A DNA stretch of 33,223 nt from Bacteroidaceae bacterium (lineage in GTDB: Bacteria > Bacteroidota > Bacteroidia > Bacteroidales > Bacteroidaceae). Shown in pieces: positions 23,669 through 31,629 of this stretch. The DNA lies in the NCBI GenBank assembly GCA_017453465.1, contig JAFTEV010000076.1, forward strand, positions 1-33,223, read 5' to 3'. Under the pieces are notes generated by a model. That model saw only the letters and a list, made by a program, of their open reading frames with translations, ran no database searches and had not been told where the DNA came from. Within the stretch, counting starts at the first letter, position 1, and each line of letters starts with the position of its first letter. Both the position numbers and the translations under genes were made by a program.

Positions 23669-24184
23669 ATGAAAAAGATTCTTTTGACAATAATGGTTGT
23701 TTTTGCGGGAGCTTTGGCAGCCAATGCGCAGAAGTTTGCGCTTGTTGACATGGAGTACATCTTGAAGCACGTGCCGGCTTACGAGCGTGCCAACGAACAG
23801 CTGAATCAGGTGAGCAAGAAGTGGGAAGGCGAGATTCAGGCTTTGCTCAACGAGGTGGAAACACTCTACAAGAAGTATCAGTCGGAATCGGTGTTCCTTT
23901 CCGACACGCAGAAGTCGAAGGCTGAAGAGGCTATCGTGGCCAAGGAGAAGGAGGCCAGCGAACTGAAGAAGAAGTATTTCGGTTCGGAGGGTGAACTCTT
24001 CAAGAAACGTCAGAGCCTGATGTCGCCCATTCAGGACGAAATCTACAATGCGGTAAAGGAAATCTGCGACAAGAAGGGCTACCAGCTTGTGCTGGACCGT
24101 GCTTCTGGCGGCAGCATCATCTATGCCTCGCCCAAGATTGACATCAGCGACGAAATACTTCAGCGACTGGGTTACAGCAATTAA
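23669..24184 (+). CDS. OmpH/Skp family periplasmic chaperone 1
   Basis: A 171-residue periplasmic protein: signal peptide (MKKILLTIMVVFAGALAANA, cleaved before QKFALVD), then the OmpH pattern with a small core (FALVDMEYILKHVPAYERANEQL) and a long Lys/Glu-rich coiled-coil hairpin (about 50-135). The C-terminal strand is YQLVLDRASGGSIIYASPKIDISDEIL. Skp-like trimers shield unfolded outer membrane proteins on their way to BamA, whose gene is just upstream. A strong AGGAG lies before the ATG. Confidence 0.9.
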   Translation: MKKILLTIMVVFAGALAANAQKFALVDMEYILKHVPAYERANEQLNQVSKKWEGEIQALLNEVETLYKKYQSESVFLSDTQKSKAEEAIVAKEKEASELKKKYFGSEGELFKKRQSLMSPIQDEIYNAVKEICDKKGYQLVLDRASGGSIIYASPKIDISDEILQRLGYSN

Positions 24185-24227
24185 CAGAAACAATAATCAC
24201 CAATAAACAAAGTATTAATAGAAAGAC

Positions 24228-24725
24228 ATGAAAAAAATTGTTTTCGCAGTGCTCTTGGCTTTGCCCATGAGCGTGTTCGCACAGAAGTTTGCACACGTTA
24301 ATTCTGAACAGATTATACAGGCTATGCCTGAGTTTACGACTGCTCAGACCGAAGTTCAGAACCTTCAGAAGCAATATGAAGAGGAACTCCAGCGTATGCA
24401 GGACGAACTCAAGACAAAGAGCGACGATTTCGACAAGAATCAGGCTACACTGCCCGATGCCGTGAAGCAGCGTCGTCAGCAGGAATTGCAGGACCTCTAC
24501 CAGCGTTTGCAACAGTACTACCAGACTTCTGAACAGGAACTCCAGAAGGCTCGTACAGAGAAGATGCAGACCATTCAGACAAAGGTCCTCAACGCCATTA
24601 AGGAAGTGGGTGCTGCTGGCCAGTATGTTTACGTGATGGATATTTCAAGCGGAATCCCCTACATCAGCGAAACGCTGTCAACCGATGTGACTGCCGAAGT
24701 AAAGGCTAAGCTCGGACTGAAATAA
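24228..24725 (+). CDS. OmpH/Skp family periplasmic chaperone 2
   Basis: A 165-residue paralogue of the preceding gene: signal peptide ending VFAQ, core KFAHVNSEQIIQAMPEFTTAQTEVQNL, Gln/Glu-rich coiled coil, and end region YVYVMDISSGIPYISETLSTDVTAEVKAKL. Two adjacent OmpH genes after bamA are common in Bacteroidetes. The two copies differ in the coiled coil (Lys-rich versus Gln-rich), which suggests different clients or mixed trimers; that is inference. Confidence 0.9.
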   Translation: MKKIVFAVLLALPMSVFAQKFAHVNSEQIIQAMPEFTTAQTEVQNLQKQYEEELQRMQDELKTKSDDFDKNQATLPDAVKQRRQQELQDLYQRLQQYYQTSEQELQKARTEKMQTIQTKVLNAIKEVGAAGQYVYVMDISSGIPYISETLSTDVTAEVKAKLGLK

Positions 24726-24754
24726 TCCCCCAATACTTCACCCTGAAAAAATTG

Positions 24755-25318
24755 ATGACTAAACACATCGCATTCATTACAGCGCTCCTCTTTGCTGCCA
24801 TGGTTTCGGCACAAGAGGCAGTGCTTTCTGACTCTGCACTCAACTCAGTGGAACGAGTCATCATACAGCCTCAACGCTTTGGTTACCTAAGTTATACAGA
24901 GGTGCTGAGGGCTATGCCAGAGTATGAAACAGCCATCAAGAGCCTGGACGAACTGAAGCAGACCTACGACCAGGAACTGCTGCGGGCCGAGCAGGACTTC
25001 TCTCGCAAGTTCTACGAATTTGTGGACGGGCAGCAGGACTTCCCAGAGAACATCATGCTGAAGCGGCAAAAGGAGCTTCAGCAACTGATGAACGAAAGCA
25101 TCAGCTTCAAGGAGGAAGCCAAGAAGCTGCTCACTCAGTCGGAGCAGGAACTGATGGCTCCGCTCCATGACAGGCTGAAGGACGTGCTCCGCAAGGTAGG
25201 TCTGGAGCGCAATTATTCGTTTATTCTCAACACCGACAACAACTCCTACCCCTTCATCAACACAACGGGAGAGGGTGAAGACTGTACCGACATCGTAAAA
25301 GAGAACCTTCAGAAGTGA
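24755..25318 (+). CDS. Third OmpH/Skp-like protein
   Basis: A 187-residue divergent OmpH-like protein. It has a signal peptide (MTKHIAFITALLFAAMVSAQ) and an extra N-terminal segment of about 25 residues (EAVLSDSALNSVERVIIQPQ). Then the OmpH core FGYLSYTEVLRAMPEYETAIKSLDELKQTYDQ, a coiled coil, and YSFILNTDNNSYPFINTTGEGEDCTDIVKENL follow. ATG 24755 was chosen over the TTG one codon earlier. Its stop overlaps the murI start (GTGA), so the chaperone-like gene and murI are translationally coupled. Confidence 0.82.
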   Translation: MTKHIAFITALLFAAMVSAQEAVLSDSALNSVERVIIQPQRFGYLSYTEVLRAMPEYETAIKSLDELKQTYDQELLRAEQDFSRKFYEFVDGQQDFPENIMLKRQKELQQLMNESISFKEEAKKLLTQSEQELMAPLHDRLKDVLRKVGLERNYSFILNTDNNSYPFINTTGEGEDCTDIVKENLQK

Positions 25319-26151
25319 GTGAAAACCCCAATCTTTCTGGTCCGATAGGTGTGTTCGACTCTGGCTTTGGTGGACTGACCATCCTTGACGGCATACGTCG
25401 CAAGATGCCGCAATACGATTACATCTATTTAGGCGATAATGCGCGTGCCCCCTACGGCACACGCTCTTTTGATATTGTCTATGAGTTCACTCTGCAAGCT
25501 GTTCAGAAACTTTTCTCTCTGGGCTGTCCGCTGGTCATTCTGGGCTGCAACACGGCTTCGGCCAAGGCTCTGCGCAGCATTCAGCAGAAATACCTGCCTG
25601 TGGCTGCTCCGACAAGACGTGTGCTGGGCGTAATTCGTCCCACGGCAGAAGTGGTTGGCACACTTTCTCGAACACGCCACATCGGTGTGTTGGCCACGGA
25701 GGGCACCATCAAGTCGGAGAGTTATAAGCTGGAAATCCAGAAGCTCTATCCTGGCACCACGGTGGTGGGTCAAGCCTGTCCCATGTGGGTTCCGCTGGTG
25801 GAGAACAACGAATTTGCCAGTGCGGGTGCAGACTACTTTGTGCGCGACAGCATCGAAAAGCTTCTGGCACAAGACTCCCTCATCGACACCATCATCTTGG
25901 GTTGTACCCACTATCCGCTCTTGCTTCCGAAGATAGAGAAATACTGTCCGCCACACATCAAGCTGGTTCCCCAGGGCCGCTACATTGCCGAGAGCCTCGA
26001 AGACTACCTGCATCGCCACACCGAGATGGACCAGCGCATTACCCGTGGCGCAACGTGCCAATACTACACCACAGAAAGCCGCACCAAGTTCAGAGAGTCT
26101 GCCGCCATCTTCCTGCACGAAGATGTGGAAGTGGAACGCATCACCCTCTGA
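25315..26151 (+). CDS. murI: Glutamate racemase
   Basis: Interconverts L- and D-glutamate to supply D-glutamate for peptidoglycan. It has 278 residues. GVFDSGFGGLT gives Asp15/Ser16; LGDNARAPYG and the first catalytic cysteine, Cys78 (LGCNTASAKAL), follow; the second is Cys197 with His199 (ILGCTHYPLL). The start is GTG at 25315, overlapping the stop of the upstream gene; it gives MSENPNLSGPIGVFDSG. Position after the OmpH genes is a conserved Bacteroidales arrangement. Confidence 0.95.
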   Translation: MSENPNLSGPIGVFDSGFGGLTILDGIRRKMPQYDYIYLGDNARAPYGTRSFDIVYEFTLQAVQKLFSLGCPLVILGCNTASAKALRSIQQKYLPVAAPTRRVLGVIRPTAEVVGTLSRTRHIGVLATEGTIKSESYKLEIQKLYPGTTVVGQACPMWVPLVENNEFASAGADYFVRDSIEKLLAQDSLIDTIILGCTHYPLLLPKIEKYCPPHIKLVPQGRYIAESLEDYLHRHTEMDQRITRGATCQYYTTESRTKFRESAAIFLHEDVEVERITL

Positions 26152-26182
26152 GGCAAACGATAACCGTAAAAACCGCAATCCA

Positions 26183-26728
26183 ATGGGCATCTATTCAGAC
26201 CTTTTCCTTACATTCAGCAAGATTGGCAGCTTCACACTGGGCGGAGGCTACGCCATGGTGCCCGTGATGGAAAAGGAAATTGTCGATAAGAAAGGCTGGC
26301 TCACCCACGAAGAGTTTCTCGACATCCTCGTTGTGGCTCAGTCCACTCCTGGCCTCTTTGCCATCGACATGGCCTCCCACATCGGCTACAAATACCGAGG
26401 CACACTGGGCGGCATCGTCGGCGCATTGGGTGTGGCTGGCCCCAGCATCGTTGTCATCCTGCTCATCGCCATGTTTTTCCATGCCTTCAAGGGTAACATC
26501 TACGTCGAGAAAATCTTTATGGGCGTGCGCCCCTGCGTCGTGGCTCTCATCCTGGCACCCTGCTTCAAGATGGCCAAGTCAGCCAAGCTCAATCGTCACA
26601 ACTGGTGGATTCCAGTGGTGTCCACCTTGCTCATCTGTGCCTTTGGAGTCAGCCCCATTTGGTGCATCCTTGCTGCTGGCATAGGCGGCTACATCTATGG
26701 TCGGCTGACCAGAACCACAGAACATTGA
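26183..26728 (+). CDS. Chromate transporter family protein, first half-size subunit
   Basis: A 181-residue membrane protein of the CHR family. The CHR signature is visible: FLTFSKIGSFTLGGGYAMVPVMEKEIVDKKGWLTHEEFLDILVVAQSTPGLFAIDMASHIGYK. About five hydrophobic segments follow. ATG 26183 starts the conserved N-terminus MGIYSDLFLTF; the longer frame starts inside murI and is not protein-like. The gene pairs with the next one as a split two-subunit transporter. Whether the physiological substrate is chromate or another anion is not known. Confidence 0.88.
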   Translation: MGIYSDLFLTFSKIGSFTLGGGYAMVPVMEKEIVDKKGWLTHEEFLDILVVAQSTPGLFAIDMASHIGYKYRGTLGGIVGALGVAGPSIVVILLIAMFFHAFKGNIYVEKIFMGVRPCVVALILAPCFKMAKSAKLNRHNWWIPVVSTLLICAFGVSPIWCILAAGIGGYIYGRLTRTTEH

Positions 26729-26735
26729 CACTGCT

Positions 26736-27308
26736 ATGATATTCCTGCAACTCTTCATCACATTCTCAAAGATAGGCATCTTCAACTTCGGCGGGGGCTA
26801 TGCCATGCTCTCGCTCATACAGGACGAAGTGGTCAACAAGCACCACTGGCTCACGGTCTCCGAGTTTACCGACATCGTAGCTGTCAGCCAATCCACCCCA
26901 GGCCCCATTGGTATCAATGCCGCTACCTACACAGGCTACACCGCCGTCATCAATGCTGGCTACCCCCAGTGGGCAGCAGCCCTCTCAGCCGTTATGACCT
27001 CGTTGAGCATCATGTGGCTGCCTTTCATTCTGATGATTACCATCAGCAAATTCCTCTTGAAGCACAAAGACAGCCAGTGGATTAACGACATCTTCGCTAC
27101 TCTGCGCCCAGCCATTGTGGGGCTGATAGCTGCTGCCGCCATCATGCTGATGAATCGCGAGAACTTCGGCTCTCCGTCCGAATCCACCTTTGTCTTCATC
27201 GTCAGCCTCGTCATCTTCTTTTTCTCCTTCATCGGCACCCGTCTCTTCAAGATTCACCCCATCTTGATGATTCTGCTCTGTGGCCTGGCCGGACTACTCA
27301 TCTATTAA
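26736..27308 (+). CDS. Chromate transporter family protein, second half-size subunit
   Basis: A 190-residue CHR family protein, homologous to the preceding gene: FITFSKIGIFNFGGGYAMLSLIQDEVVNKHHWLTVSEFTDIVAVSQSTPGPIGINAATYTGYT. It has about six hydrophobic segments, the last ending IHPILMILLCGLAGLLIY. It starts seven bases after the first subunit, and its stop abuts the next start directly. The two short CHR proteins are expected to act as a heterodimer with inverted topology. Confidence 0.88.
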   Translation: MIFLQLFITFSKIGIFNFGGGYAMLSLIQDEVVNKHHWLTVSEFTDIVAVSQSTPGPIGINAATYTGYTAVINAGYPQWAAALSAVMTSLSIMWLPFILMITISKFLLKHKDSQWINDIFATLRPAIVGLIAAAAIMLMNRENFGSPSESTFVFIVSLVIFFFSFIGTRLFKIHPILMILLCGLAGLLIY

Positions 27309-28574
27309 ATGACAGAAACTGCAAACATATACACCCTGCCTTCAGGACTTCGTCTCATCCACGTGCCCTCCCATTCGCCCGTGGCCTACTGCGGCATCAG
27401 CATCGATGCTGGCACACGCGACGAACTCCCCACCGAGCAAGGCATGGCTCACTTCTGCGAACACATGATGTTCAAGGGCACTACCCACCGCCATGCCTGG
27501 CACATTATCAACCGCATGGAGCGTGTGGGCGGCGACCTCAATGCCTACACCAACAAGGAAGAAACGGTGGTCTATTCCGCCTTCATGAAGGAACACCTGC
27601 CACGTGCCGCCGAGCTTCTCTTCGATGTGGTGTTCCACTCCACCTTTCCCCAGACCGAAATCGACAAGGAACGTGAAGTCATTGTCGATGAAATAGAGTC
27701 CTACAACGACTCCCCCGCCGACCTCATCTTCGACCACTTCGAGAACATCATCTACCAAGGTCGCGACCTGGGTCACGACATTCTGGGCACAGCCGACGAC
27801 GTGCGTCGCTTCACCTCTGCCGATGCCCAAGCCTTCACCCGGCGGCTCTACAAGCCAGAACGAATGATTTTCTTTGTCATGGGGGATTATGACTTTGAAT
27901 ATGTGAAACGGATCCTCTCCTCCGGCTATTCCCCCGTAATGGGGAGGGGAGAAGAGGTTACCGACATAAAGGAGACAAGCCGCATGGTTTCCCCTCCCCA
28001 TTACGGGGGAGGGACCGGGGGAGAGGGTCCGCTCTTTATCGAAGACCGTGCCACCCACCAAGCCCACGTCATGATTGGTTGTGCTGCCTACGGAGCGAAG
28101 GACGACCGCCGCATTGCCCTCTACTTCCTCAACAACCTGCTGGGCGGGCCAGGCATGAACTCACGCCTCAACATCGCACTGCGTGAACAGCGCGGACTGG
28201 TCTATACCGTCGAGTCGTCGCTGACCAACTACACCGACACCTCCACCTGGGCCATCTACTTCGGTTGCGATGCAGAAGACGTGGAACGCTGCCGCCGACT
28301 GGTGCGGAAAGAGCTTGACCGCCTGATAAACCAGCCCCTCACCCAAGCGCAGTTTGCTGCCGCCATGAAGCAGATAAAGGGGCAGATAGGCGTGGCCTGT
28401 GACAACTCGGAAAACTACATCCTCGACACCGCCAAGGCATTCCTGCACTACAACAAGTTTGAGGGCATGAACGACACCTTCCGCCAGCTCGACAAACTCA
28501 CGCCACAGTTCCTGCAGCAGGTGGCCACCGAAGTCTTTGCGCCTGAAAACCTCACCACCCTCATCTTCCGATAA
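27309..28574 (+). CDS. M16 family zinc metallopeptidase with in-frame repeat insert
   Basis: A 421-residue pitrilysin/processing-peptidase-like protein. The inverted zinc motif HFCEH (His48, Glu51 catalytic, His52) is intact, with the third ligand near Glu128 (EVIVDEIESYNDSPAD). The C-terminal M16 half includes LFIEDRATHQAHVMIGCAAY, NNLLGGPGMNSRLNIALREQRGLVYTVESS and the final LTTLIFR. Residues about 202-240 (SGYSPVMGRGEEV ... SPPHYGGGTGGEGP) are encoded by a palindromic repeat inserted in frame between the two halves, probably on a surface loop. No signal peptide is seen, so it should be cytoplasmic. Confidence 0.92.
   Translation: MTETANIYTLPSGLRLIHVPSHSPVAYCGISIDAGTRDELPTEQGMAHFCEHMMFKGTTHRHAWHIINRMERVGGDLNAYTNKEETVVYSAFMKEHLPRAAELLFDVVFHSTFPQTEIDKEREVIVDEIESYNDSPADLIFDHFENIIYQGRDLGHDILGTADDVRRFTSADAQAFTRRLYKPERMIFFVMGDYDFEYVKRILSSGYSPVMGRGEEVTDIKETSRMVSPPHYGGGTGGEGPLFIEDRATHQAHVMIGCAAYGAKDDRRIALYFLNNLLGGPGMNSRLNIALREQRGLVYTVESSLTNYTDTSTWAIYFGCDAEDVERCRRLVRKELDRLINQPLTQAQFAAAMKQIKGQIGVACDNSENYILDTAKAFLHYNKFEGMNDTFRQLDKLTPQFLQQVATEVFAPENLTTLIFR
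27913..28030. repeat. Palindromic repeat inside the M16 peptidase gene
   Basis: The left arm (about 27913-27951, including cccccgtaatggggagggg) and the right arm (about 27991-28030, including cccctccccattacggggga) are inverted copies around a spacer of 39 bases. The peptidase frame stays open through it. The opposite strand also reads without stops across the element and gives closely similar peptides (SPVMGRG... and SPPHYGG...). Confidence 0.9.
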
Positions 28575-28642
28575 CTTCGCCCCGACAGCGTCCATACAGA
28601 ATAGAAACAAAAGATATAATTACAAGACCTACTTTGACCATT

Positions 28643-29578
28643 ATGAGAAAGATTATTGGCATCGGCGAGACCATTCTCGACATTATATTCAAGAACGAGC
28701 AGCCCACAGCGGCAGTGCCCGGAGGCTCCGTCTTCAACGGCATTGTCTCCCTTGGTCGTCTGGGCATGAATGTGTCGATGATTACCGAGACAGGCAACGA
28801 CCGCGTGGGCAGTATCATCAAGCGGTTCATGAAGGACAACGGCGTGGACGACAGCAGCGTCTGCATGTACGCAGATGGCCGAACAGCCATTTCCCTTGCC
28901 TACCTCAACGAGCGCAACGATGCCGAGTACACATTCTACAAAGACTACCCCAAGGCTCGCCTCGACGTGCAGTGGCCCGACATCCAGAAGGACGACATCG
29001 TGATGATGGGTTCCTACTTCGTCCTCAACCCCGTGCTGCGCCAGAAGGTGAAAGAGTTTCTCGACTACGCCCGCAGCCGCGAGGCACTCATCTACTACGA
29101 CATCAACTTCCGCTCCACCCACGCCTCCGAAGCCATCAAGCTCTACTCCTCCATCCTGGAGAATTTCGGCGTGGCCGACATCGTGCGCGGCTCCACCGAG
29201 GACTTCCACCACATGTTTGGCATAGACGATGCAGCCGTGGCCTACCAGCGCGAAGTCTCCTTCTACTGCAAGCAGATGCTCTGCACCGATGCTGAAGGAG
29301 CCATCCGCCTCTTCACCCCCACCTTCAGCAAGGACTACAAGGTGCAGCGCATAGAGACCGTCTCCACCATCGGCGCAGGCGACAACTTCAATGCCGGCGT
29401 GGTCTTTGGCCTCATGGCCGAAGGTGTCAGGCGCGACGACCTCCCCACCCTCTCGTCCGCCAAGTGGGACATCATCGTGAACCACGGCATAGCCCTCGCC
29501 ACCGAGGTGTGCCAAAGTTTCAACAACTCCATCAGCAAGGAGTTTGCCCTACAGTATAAAATTAAAAGTGAAGAGTGA
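28643..29578 (+). CDS. PfkB family carbohydrate kinase
   Basis: A 311-residue sugar or nucleoside kinase of the ribokinase superfamily. It has N-terminal IIGIGETILDIIFKNEQPTAAVPGGSVFNGIVSLGRLG (substrate side with GGS), mid ALIYYDINFRST (the usual D.N.R motif), and C-terminal STIGAGDNFNAGVVFGL (PfkB signature 2 with catalytic Asp). The substrate may be fructose or a related sugar but cannot be fixed by eye. ATG 28643 gives MRKIIGIGET; the TTG three codons earlier is less likely. The last residues KIKSEE and the stop codon fall inside the following repeat arm (aaaagtgaagagtga). Confidence 0.88.
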   Translation: MRKIIGIGETILDIIFKNEQPTAAVPGGSVFNGIVSLGRLGMNVSMITETGNDRVGSIIKRFMKDNGVDDSSVCMYADGRTAISLAYLNERNDAEYTFYKDYPKARLDVQWPDIQKDDIVMMGSYFVLNPVLRQKVKEFLDYARSREALIYYDINFRSTHASEAIKLYSSILENFGVADIVRGSTEDFHHMFGIDDAAVAYQREVSFYCKQMLCTDAEGAIRLFTPTFSKDYKVQRIETVSTIGAGDNFNAGVVFGLMAEGVRRDDLPTLSSAKWDIIVNHGIALATEVCQSFNNSISKEFALQYKIKSEE

Positions 29579-29672
29579 AAAAATCTAAGTTACCAGAGCT
29601 AAACGCAGCCTAATGCTGACTAAACAGAAATTCAGATTTTTCACTCTTCACTTTTCACTCTTCACTTCCCTT
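29562..29672. repeat. Intergenic hairpin with gtgaaga arms (copy 2)
   Basis: The left arm is aaaagtgaagagtgaaaa (overlapping the 3' end of the kinase gene) and the right arm is ttttcactcttcacttttcactcttcac. The core 29579-29641 is a direct copy of 19875-19937 with seven mismatches in 63. It fills the gap to the helicase gene. Confidence 0.87.
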
Positions 29673-29691
29673 TAACTTCCCTTTCAGCAAT

Positions 29692-31623
29692 ATGAAGACA
29701 TTTGAAGAACTTGGTGTCTCAGGAGAAATACTCCGCGCCATCACCGAGATGGGTTACGAAAGCCCCATGCCCGTGCAGGAAGAAGTGATTCCGTACCTGC
29801 TCGGCCACAACAACGACATCGTCGCCCTGGCCCAGACAGGCACAGGCAAGACAGCTGCATACGGCCTGCCCGTGTTGCAGAAGATTGACACCAGCAACAC
29901 CCAGACACAGGCCATCGTCATCGCCCCCACACGCGAACTCTGCCTCCAAATCACCGACGACCTGAAGGACTACAGCAAGTACATCGACGGACTGCACGTG
30001 CTCGCCGTCTATGGCGGAGCCAGCATCGAACAGCAGATTCGCCAGCTGCGCCGTGGCGTGCAAATCATCGTAGCCACACCTGGCCGCCTCGTTGACCTCA
30101 TGGAGCGCAAGGTGGCCGACCTCTCACACGTGCAGAACGTCGTGCTCGACGAGGCCGACGAAATGCTCAACATGGGCTTCAGCGAGAGCATCGACGCAAT
30201 CCTGGCCGGCTGTCCGCCCCATGCCACAGAAGAAGGGGGCGAGGGGCGCAACACCCTGCTCTTCTCGGCCACCATGTCGAAGGAAATTGAGCGCATCGCC
30301 AAGGGCTATCTCGTCAATCACAAAGAAATTGTCGTGGGCAGCCGCAACGAGGGGGCCGAACACGTCAACCACATCTACTACCTCGTCTCGGCCCGCGACA
30401 AATACAATGCACTGAAGCGCATCGCCGACTACTACCCCGAAATCTACGCCATCATCTTCTGCCGCACACGCATGGAGACCCAGGAAATTGCCGACAAGCT
30501 CATACAGGACGGCTACAACGCCGAGTCGCTCCACGGCGAACTCTCACAGGCACAGCGCGACCTCACCATGCAGAAGTTCCGCCAGCACCGCGTCCAGCTC
30601 CTCGTGGCTACCGACGTGGCAGCACGCGGACTGGATGTCGATGAGCTCACTCACGTCATCAACTACGGCCTGCCCGACGACATCGAGAGCTACACCCACC
30701 GCTCCGGGCGCACCGGACGTGCCGGGCGCAGCGGCACCAGCATCAGCATCATCCACGTGAAGGAGAAAGGCAAGGTGCGCGCCATCGAAAAGCAAATTCA
30801 GAAGAAGTTCGTGCCCGGCATCCTGCCCACAGGCCCCGAAATCTGTGCCAAGCAACTCTACAAGGTCATTGATGACATCGAGAAGGTGGCCGTCGATGAA
30901 GAAGAAATCGCCCCATACCTGGGCGAAGTCTATCGCAAGTTCGACATGCTCGAAAAGGAAGACATCATCAAGCGCATGGTCAGTATGCAGTTCAACACCT
31001 TCCTTAATTATTACAAGAATGCACCCGAAATCATCCAGCCCAGCGATAAAGGCGGCGTGAAGGAGGCCAAGATGGGCAAGCGTACTGAGCGAGGTAGCCG
31101 CCGAGAACGTGGCTCAGAGCGCACGAGAGAGGCCGAACCGGGCTACACACGCTTCTTCATCAACCTGGGCAAGAAGGACGGCATCAGTCCGAAAGTCTTC
31201 ATGGGCTTCATCAACCGCGTTTCGGGCGGCGCACGCATCGACCTCGGTCGCATCGACCTGATGCAGAACTTCTCTTTCTTCGAGGTGCCCCAGCAGCAAG
31301 CCCAGACCGTGCTGCGCGTCCTCAGCGGCACCGACTTCGATGGTCGTCGGGTAAACGTAGAAGTAACCGACAACACCGAAGCTCAGTCACAAGGTCGCAG
31401 GACAGCAAAACCGCAAAGCCGCAAGACTGACTTCAAGTCCGTCCGCAGCCAAGCCAACCGTCCTGCTGGCACAGCCGCAAAACCGTACAGCCGCAAGGCT
31501 GCACAGCCGCAAAACCGTGGACCCAAAGGCGCACAGGAGTGGGCCAAATACTTCGAGGGCCAGGTAGAGTCCCAGCCCTTCTACGACAGGTTCACCAAGA
31601 AGAAAGGCGGCAAGCGCAAATAA
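29692..31623 (+). CDS. DEAD-box RNA helicase with C-terminal RNA-binding domain
   Basis: A 643-residue ATP-dependent RNA helicase of the CsdA/DeaD type, likely acting in ribosome assembly or mRNA turnover. It has a Q motif (FEELGVSGEILRAITEMGYESPMPVQ), Walker A AQTGTGKT (47-54), PTRELCLQ, ATPGRLVD, DEAD (153-156), SAT (192-194), then helicase C with ARGLD and HRSGRTGRAGRSG. A DbpA-like RNA-binding domain follows (about 480-560, GYTRFFINLGKKDGISPKVFMGFINRVSGG). The tail (about 568-609) is low-complexity Lys/Arg/Gln sequence encoded by repeat-like gcaaaaccgca units; the end (EWAKYFEGQVESQPFYDRFTKKKGGKRK) is basic. Confidence 0.93.
   Translation: MKTFEELGVSGEILRAITEMGYESPMPVQEEVIPYLLGHNNDIVALAQTGTGKTAAYGLPVLQKIDTSNTQTQAIVIAPTRELCLQITDDLKDYSKYIDGLHVLAVYGGASIEQQIRQLRRGVQIIVATPGRLVDLMERKVADLSHVQNVVLDEADEMLNMGFSESIDAILAGCPPHATEEGGEGRNTLLFSATMSKEIERIAKGYLVNHKEIVVGSRNEGAEHVNHIYYLVSARDKYNALKRIADYYPEIYAIIFCRTRMETQEIADKLIQDGYNAESLHGELSQAQRDLTMQKFRQHRVQLLVATDVAARGLDVDELTHVINYGLPDDIESYTHRSGRTGRAGRSGTSISIIHVKEKGKVRAIEKQIQKKFVPGILPTGPEICAKQLYKVIDDIEKVAVDEEEIAPYLGEVYRKFDMLEKEDIIKRMVSMQFNTFLNYYKNAPEIIQPSDKGGVKEAKMGKRTERGSRRERGSERTREAEPGYTRFFINLGKKDGISPKVFMGFINRVSGGARIDLGRIDLMQNFSFFEVPQQQAQTVLRVLSGTDFDGRRVNVEVTDNTEAQSQGRRTAKPQSRKTDFKSVRSQANRPAGTAAKPYSRKAAQPQNRGPKGAQEWAKYFEGQVESQPFYDRFTKKKGGKRK
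31395..31520 (+). repeat. Coding repeat in the helicase tail
   Basis: Units such as gcaaaaccgcaaagccgcaag, gccgcaaaaccgtac and agccgcaaaaccgtgg are iterated within the helicase gene. They resemble the intergenic accgcaaaa arrays at 17540-17600 and 19063-19100, which suggests an intergenic-type repeat is now translated (AKPQSRKT, AKPYSRKAAQPQNRG). Confidence 0.6.
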
Positions 31624-31629
31624 TCAATA

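Noticed and set aside
28634-28642. TTG start for the PfkB kinase
   Set aside because: ATG 28643 gives the standard family N-terminus; the extra three residues add nothing.
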